Below, in pieces: positions 59,936 to 64,000 of a stretch of DNA of 64,000 nt. The translations under genes were made by a program, and so were the position numbers. The DNA comes from RGIG3009 sp045648765 (lineage in GTDB: Bacteria; Bacillota; Clostridia; Oscillospirales; Acutalibacteraceae): the NCBI GenBank assembly GCA_045648765.1, contig JAZROQ010000003.1:8475-72474 (forward strand), given 5' to 3'. Within the stretch, counting starts at the first letter, position 1. Every line of letters starts with the position of its first letter. The notes below the pieces were generated by a model that saw nothing but the letters and a program-made list of their open reading frames with translations, had not been told where the DNA came from and did no database searches.

Positions 59936-61074
59936 GTATTGAACAATATCGTGAAGAAATCGACAGTATTGATAAAGAATTGGTGGAACTTTTCAAAAAA
60001 CGTATGGAAGTTTCAGAAAAAGTGGCTGCCTACAAACAACAAGTCGGCAAACCCGTAATGGACCCCTCGCGGGAACGGCAATTGCTCGAACGTGTTTCCG
60101 ATTTGGCAGGAGAAGAATATGAATCCCAAACACGTCTTTTATACCACACCATTTTGGGATTAAGCCGTTCACGCCAAAACCGTTTGCTCGGCACTCCCGG
60201 CGATTTGGTAGAGGAAATCAAAACCGCTATCAGCGAAACGGAACCTATTTTCCCCGAACGCGCCGTTGTTGCTTGTCAAGGGGTGGAGGGCGCTTATTCC
60301 CAACAAGCGTGTGAAAAATTGTTTACAGCGCCCAGCATTATGTTCCTTAACACGTTTGAAGGTGTGTTCCACGCAGTGGATAAAGGTCTTTGCCGCTACG
60401 GCATCTTACCGCTCGAAAACAGCACGGCGGGTTCGGTTAACCAAATTTACGATTTGATGCTCAAATATCGTTTCCACATCGTGCGCAGCACACGCCTTCA
60501 CGTGTCGCACGTGTTGCTTGGCAAAGCGGGGGTGCGTTTGGAAGACGTTCGCGATATTTATTCTCACGAACAAGCGTTGCAACAATGCAGCGAATTTTTG
60601 CAAACGTTGTCGAACGTAACTGTCCACGTGTGCGAAAACCCCGCCATGGCCGCCAAAGCCGTGGCCGAAAGTGACCGCACCGACGTTGCCGCCATTTCGT
60701 CTAACGCGTGTGCCGCATTGTACGGACTCAAAGTGGTTCAAACCGCCATTGCCAACGAAGATAATAACTACACGCGCTTCATTTGCATTTCCAAAAACCC
60801 CGAAATCTATCCCGGCGCTCACCGCACCAGTTTAATGATGGTGGTTCCGCATAAACCCGGTTCGCTGTACCACGTGATGTCCAAATTCTATTCGTTGGGT
60901 ATCAACCTAAACAAGTTGGAAAGCCGCCCCATAGCGGGTAAAGACTTTGAGTTTATGTTCTATTTCGATATTGATGTGCCCGTGTATTCCGAAAACTTTT
61001 TCAGTCTCATTTCGCAACTGCAAACCGAATGCGAAGAGTTTCGGTATTTGGGCAGTTACACCGAGGTGGTATAA
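59932..61074 (+). CDS. pheA: Bifunctional chorismate mutase / prephenate dehydratase
   Basis: This 380-aa P-protein leads to phenylpyruvate. An AroQ-type chorismate mutase helical domain (1-~85; REEIDSIDKELVELFKKRM, RERQLLERV) is followed by prephenate dehydratase (~108-285; QGVEGAYSQQA, ENSTAGSVNQIYDLM, NYTRFICIS). A C-terminal ACT domain has HKPGSLYHVMSKF and the Phe-binding ESRP motif. Feedback inhibition by Phe is therefore likely. The ATG overlaps the aroC stop. Confidence 0.95.
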   Translation: MSIEQYREEIDSIDKELVELFKKRMEVSEKVAAYKQQVGKPVMDPSRERQLLERVSDLAGEEYESQTRLLYHTILGLSRSRQNRLLGTPGDLVEEIKTAISETEPIFPERAVVACQGVEGAYSQQACEKLFTAPSIMFLNTFEGVFHAVDKGLCRYGILPLENSTAGSVNQIYDLMLKYRFHIVRSTRLHVSHVLLGKAGVRLEDVRDIYSHEQALQQCSEFLQTLSNVTVHVCENPAMAAKAVAESDRTDVAAISSNACAALYGLKVVQTAIANEDNNYTRFICISKNPEIYPGAHRTSLMMVVPHKPGSLYHVMSKFYSLGINLNKLESRPIAGKDFEFMFYFDIDVPVYSENFFSLISQLQTECEEFRYLGSYTEVV

Positions 61075-62328
61075 ATGGACCGCTTTGGTTTGTTGGGACG
61101 TTCCTTGGCGCATAGTCTTTCTCCGCAGATTCACGCTTTTTTTGGGGACTATCCCTACGATATCATCGAAAAAGAACCCGAAGAGCTGCAATCCTTTTTT
61201 GAAAATTGTCCCTACCGCGCCATCAACGTTACCATTCCGTACAAAAAAGACGTTATGCCGTTTTGCGACGAGATAGACGAAAGCGCTCGTTGTATCGGCA
61301 GTGTTAACACCATCTGTTTTGACAACGATGCCGTGCGGGGGTATAATACCGACTACGCGGGTTTTTCGTATCTGTTACAACACAACCGCATTGCCGTCAA
61401 CGGCAAAAAAGCAGTGGTACTCGGCAGTGGTGGCTCGTCGGTCACGGTGTGTTGTGTGTTGCGCGATTTGGGCGCAAAACAAGTGGTAGTTATCTCCCGC
61501 ACGGGCGAGGATAACTACCAAAACTTGTCCCGCCATGCCGATGCCGGCTTGATTGTCAACACCACTCCCGTGGGAATGTATCCACACAATTTGCAATCGC
61601 CTGTCGATTTGCAAATGTTCCCGCAGTGCGAAGCGGTGGTAGATATCATTTATAATCCGCTCAAAACCGAGTTGCTACTGCAGGCCGAACAACGTGGCAT
61701 CAAAGCAGTAAACGGCTTGGATATGCTGGTTGCGCAAGGTCGTTACGCGGCGGAGTTGTTTCACCGCAAACCGTTTGCCGACACGGTGGTGCAAAGTACC
61801 GTTTCTGCCATCGAACGCGATTTTCGCAACGTGGTGCTCGTCGGTATGCCCGGTTGCGGCAAAAGTACGCTTATGCCTTTGCTTGCCGAAGCACTCGGCA
61901 AACGCGGGGTCGATACCGACGCCCTTGTCGAACAATCGGCGGGGTGCACGATTCCCGAACTGTTTGAAAAGAGGGGAGAAGCGGCGTTCCGCGATTTAGA
62001 AAGCCGTGTTATCGCCGAATCGGGCAAACAAAACGGCCAAGTCATTGCCACGGGTGGCGGCGCTGTATTGCGAGGGGAAAATTGCTTGGCATTACGCCAA
62101 AACGGCGTGGTAGTGTTCCTAAACCGCCCCATCCAGGAACTGGCAACGGCGGGCAGACCGCTTTCGCACAGTGAAAAAGCTGTCAAAGAATTGTATGCGC
62201 AACGTTTGCCGCTGTACGAATCGGTAGCCGACATCAAAGTCGAGGTTGACAATGACGTTTCAAAAACGCTTCAAGCAGTGCTGACCGCGCTGAATGCATT
62301 TGTAAAAAAAGAGGGGGAACACCTGTGA
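61075..62328 (+). CDS. Fused shikimate dehydrogenase - shikimate kinase
   Basis: This is a single 417-aa protein with two enzymes. Residues 1-~245 are AroE: SLSPQIHAFF, the catalytic lysine in NVTIPYKKD, NTDYAGF and the NADP loop VLGSGGSS. Residues ~253-417 are AroK: P-loop VGMPGCGKST, shikimate-binding DTDALVEQ and GGGAVLRG. It would convert 3-dehydroshikimate to shikimate-3-phosphate with both steps in one chain. No stop or start separates the halves. It follows pheA directly and overlaps the next gene by 4 nt. Confidence 0.94.
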   Translation: MDRFGLLGRSLAHSLSPQIHAFFGDYPYDIIEKEPEELQSFFENCPYRAINVTIPYKKDVMPFCDEIDESARCIGSVNTICFDNDAVRGYNTDYAGFSYLLQHNRIAVNGKKAVVLGSGGSSVTVCCVLRDLGAKQVVVISRTGEDNYQNLSRHADAGLIVNTTPVGMYPHNLQSPVDLQMFPQCEAVVDIIYNPLKTELLLQAEQRGIKAVNGLDMLVAQGRYAAELFHRKPFADTVVQSTVSAIERDFRNVVLVGMPGCGKSTLMPLLAEALGKRGVDTDALVEQSAGCTIPELFEKRGEAAFRDLESRVIAESGKQNGQVIATGGGAVLRGENCLALRQNGVVVFLNRPIQELATAGRPLSHSEKAVKELYAQRLPLYESVADIKVEVDNDVSKTLQAVLTALNAFVKKEGEHL

Positions 62329-62756
62329 AAATACTGGTTATCAACGGTCCCAATTTGAACATGCTCGGCATCCGCGAACCGGATATCTACGGCAAAAAAA
62401 CCTATGCCGATTTGGTATCTGTTATCGAAGCGTGCGCCAAACGCTTAAACGTTGCGGTCACGGTGTTTCAGTCTAATTATGAGGGCGCATTGGTCGAAGC
62501 TATTCAAAAGGCGTATTTCGACGGTGTCGACGGTATTGTTATCAACCCCGCTGCCTACACTCACACCAGTATAGCCTTGCTCGACGCGCTCAAAGCGGTG
62601 TCTATCCCCACGGTAGAAGTGCATTTGTCGGATGTGGATAACCGCGACGAATTCCGCAAACATTCCTTTGTCAGAGCCGCTTGTGAGAAAACAATCAGCG
62701 GAAAAGGCTTTGACGGCTATGTCGAAGCCATGGAATATTTGGCAGCAAAACAATAA
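62325..62756 (+). CDS. aroQ: 3-dehydroquinate dehydratase, type II
   Basis: This 143-aa dodecameric enzyme dehydrates 3-dehydroquinate. Motifs are INGPNLNMLGIREPDIYG with the catalytic tyrosine, FQSNYEGALV, INPAAYTHTSIAL and VEVHLSDVDNRDEFRKHS with the catalytic histidine. The GTG start overlaps the preceding stop (GTGA). It is the last gene of the operon and completes the set of all seven shikimate-pathway activities encoded together. Confidence 0.96.
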   Translation: MKILVINGPNLNMLGIREPDIYGKKTYADLVSVIEACAKRLNVAVTVFQSNYEGALVEAIQKAYFDGVDGIVINPAAYTHTSIALLDALKAVSIPTVEVHLSDVDNRDEFRKHSFVRAACEKTISGKGFDGYVEAMEYLAAKQ

Positions 62757-62780
62757 TTTTCGAAAAAAGCAAAAACATGC

Positions 62781-62809
62781 TTGACATTCGGTGCAACACG
62801 GTGTATAAT
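62781..62809 (+). promoter_or_regulatory. Promoter of tRNA-Leu
   Basis: Consensus TTGACA, a 17-nt spacer and consensus TATAAT are found 16 nt before the tRNA. Confidence 0.92.
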
Positions 62810-62825
62810 ACACCTTGTTCCACAC

Positions 62826-62912
62826 GCCGGTGTGATGGAATTGGCAGACGTAGTGGACTCAAAATCCACCGCTGGCGACAGCGTGCCGGTTCGAGTCCGG
62901 CCACCGGCACCA
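62826..62912 (+). tRNA. tRNA-Leu (anticodon CAA)
   Basis: This is a class II tRNA with acceptor GCCGGTG / CACCGGC, anticodon loop CTCAAAA (CAA, reads UUG), variable arm CGCTGGCGACAGCG, T-arm CCGGTTCGAGTCCGG and encoded CCA. UUG is the favoured leucine codon in the window. Its 3' part is echoed in the repeats behind it, consistent with use as an integration site. Confidence 0.95.
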
Positions 62913-62949
62913 AAAATGGGAGATAGGCATCCGCCTATCTCCCATTTTT
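62912..62949 (+). terminator. Terminator of tRNA-Leu
   Basis: AAAAATGGGAGATAGGC-atcc-GCCTATCTCCCATTTTT forms a 17-bp stem directly after the CCA end. Confidence 0.88.
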
Positions 62950-63084
62950 AATGCCCGTGGTCTATGGATGCCCTCGAACCGGAGTATTTCGCTGTGCGAA
63001 ATACAACTTTTTCGGCAAATAGCAAACTGCAATCGGCATACACGACCAGCTTTGCCGAAAAAGGCGGTTCAGAGTCCGGCCACC

Positions 63085-63114
63085 CCAGTACCCTTTTGGG
63101 TACTGGCTGTTTTT
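63085..63114 (+). terminator. Terminator within repeat unit 1
   Basis: CCAGTACCC-tttt-GGGTACTGG followed by CTGTTTTT. Confidence 0.75.
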
Positions 63115-63252
63115 AATGTCAGTGGTCTATGGAGGCTCTCGGAGCGGAGTATTTCGCTGTGCGAAATACAGCTTTTTCGGCAAATTGCAGTCTACCTATC
63201 AGCGCACCCAACCAAACTTGCCGAAAAAGACGGTTCGAGTCCTCTTATCCAC

Positions 63253-63282
63253 CCAGTACCCTTTCGGGTCTGGGGTGTTTTT
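63253..63282 (+). terminator. Terminator within repeat unit 2
   Basis: CCAGTACCC-tttc-GGGTCTGG followed by a T run; one mismatch compared with unit 1. Confidence 0.7.
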
Positions 63283-63465
63283 CATGTCAGTGGTCTATGG
63301 AGGCTCTCGGAGCGGCGTGTGGCGCAATCCCCATAACTGCGCCCATTATACCGCCGGTAGATAGCTACTCTACCCACCGTAGAGTTGTAATTTCAGGAGT
63401 AGGTGGTAAATAACCTGCTTAAATGATAAAGTAATACGTGTACTGGAAAGGCAGGTGCATTCACC

Positions 63466-64000
63466 GATGCGACAAGTAAAAATTGTGGCGGACTCCTCCG
63501 CCAACCTCACGTGTTTGGATACCGTGGCGTTCGATTCCGCTCCCCTTAAAATTATCACCACCGAGCGGGAATTTGTGGACGATTGCAACTTGGATCTGGA
63601 AGAAATGATAAATTTCTTTCGCACCTACAAAGGTCGCTCCCAGACCTCTTGCCCCAACCCCGGGGATTGGCTGGCGGCCTTTGGCGATGCGGAGGATATC
63701 TATTGCGTAACCATCACCAGCGGTCTGTCCGGCAGCTATAATGCCGCACTGGTAGCCAAGGAGATGTACGAGGCGGAGCATCCCGGCCGACGGGTGTACG
63801 TCATTGACTCCCTCTCCGCAGGACCGGAGCTGACCCTGATCGTGGAAAAGTTGGAGCAGTGGATCGGCGAGGGCAAGTCTTACGAGGAGATTTGCGCCGC
63901 TATGCCGGTCTATCAGCAGAATACAGGCCTGTTATTTATGCTTGAATCGCTACATAATTTTGCCGCTAACGGACGGGTGTCCCCCGCCGTGGCCAAGATC
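63466..64000 (+). CDS. DegV family protein, 3' end cut by the window
   Basis: The first 178 codons of a DegV/FakB-like fatty-acid-binding protein are present. Motifs: IVADSSANLT at the start, TSCPNPGDW, and TITSGLSGSYNAAL, which holds the lipid carboxylate-binding residues. Such proteins present fatty acids to the FakA kinase; no fakA is visible. GGAAAGGCAGGTG lies upstream of the ATG. Codon use is strikingly unlike the rest of the window (GAG, AAG, CAG and CTG preferred), pointing to a different origin for the sequence right of the tRNA-Leu repeats. Confidence 0.85.

Larger units (their letters stand above)
62951..63333 (+). repeat. Tandem ~165-bp repeats with tRNA-like 3' ends and terminators
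   Basis: Two full units (about 165 and 168 bp, starting at 62951 and 63116) and a third partial one (from 63284) share the start GTGGTCTATGGA, the hairpin GTATTTCGC-tgt-GCGAAATAC and the long-range pair CTTTTTCGGCAAA / TTTGCCGAAAAA. Near the unit ends a T-arm-like stretch resembles the tRNA-Leu 3' end: unit 1 has GAGTCCGGCCACC and unit 2 GGTTCGAGTCC. It is followed by a terminator hairpin. These look like footprints of repeated integration or duplication at the tRNA-Leu end. No protein is supported here. Confidence 0.8.

Noticed and set aside
62968..63336. 122-codon open frame with internal repeats behind tRNA-Leu
   Set aside because: It reads across the tandem repeats and their terminators, has no ribosome binding site, and similar frames exist in other phases; the repeats explain it.

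Overview
This window looks like a chromosomal segment of an anaerobic, probably gut-associated, spore-forming member of the Clostridia (Bacillota). The evidence is a spoIIAA-spoIIAB-sigF operon, an Rnf ferredoxin:NAD+ oxidoreductase, T-box and glycine riboswitch control, a class B sortase, the rimP-nusA-ylxRQ-infB-rbfA-nrnA-truB block, and an SMS-type (SufBC-like) Fe-S assembly pair. Most genes strongly prefer GAA, AAA, CAA and TTG codons. Most coding starts have clear AGGAGG-like sites and many genes overlap by ATGA or GTGA. The species cannot be named from sequence alone.

Layout: (1) 1-3.1 kb: tRNA-Ser, then an AraC regulator divergent from an N-acetylneuraminate-lyase-like gene and a DMT-type transporter. 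(2) 3.1-12.9 kb: trmL, glycogen phosphorylase, a glycine-riboswitch-controlled Na+/amino-acid symporter, a 0.3 kb cluster of hairpins, then nudix, MATE and unknown membrane protein genes, and an M14 peptidase. (3) 12.9-18.8 kb: NusG-II protein, Gx transporter and rnfCDGEAB. (4) 18.8-25.2 kb, minus strand: T-box-cysE-cysS-HMA-like gene, and recA-recX-rimO-pgsA behind a promoter with an SOS box. (5) 25.2-30.1 kb: a DUF4838 protein, a tRNA-Met/Glu/Val array, an MFS transporter and a LysR regulator. (6) 30.2-36.2 kb: the sigma-F operon and a 1411-aa secreted GH16 protein. (7) 36.2-43.9 kb: the rimP-nusA-infB-truB translation operon. (8) 43.9-54.5 kb: smsCB, a PHP protein, a cysteine desulfurase, sortase B, a repeat array with a four-helix-bundle gene and an ASCH gene, thiI, and a very large cinA-pseudosortase-spoIID fusion. 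(9) 54.5-62.8 kb: the complete shikimate/Phe/Tyr operon (aroF, tyrA, aroB, aroA, aroC, pheA, fused aroE-aroK, aroQ) behind a Tyr/Phe-rich leader peptide and attenuator. (10) 62.8-64 kb: tRNA-Leu followed by about 165-bp tandem repeats that carry decayed tRNA 3' ends, then a degV-like gene with clearly different codon use, cut by the window end.

The most unusual features are the single reading frame joining cytoplasmic CinA to an extracellular pseudosortase and a SpoIID-type peptidoglycan domain, and the aromatic leader-peptide attenuator in a lineage that usually uses T-boxes. Next are the tRNA-Leu repeat array with an abrupt change in codon use, and the GCGATATA/TATATCGC array in front of the four-helix-bundle gene. 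No CRISPR array, transposase, integrase or phage gene was seen.
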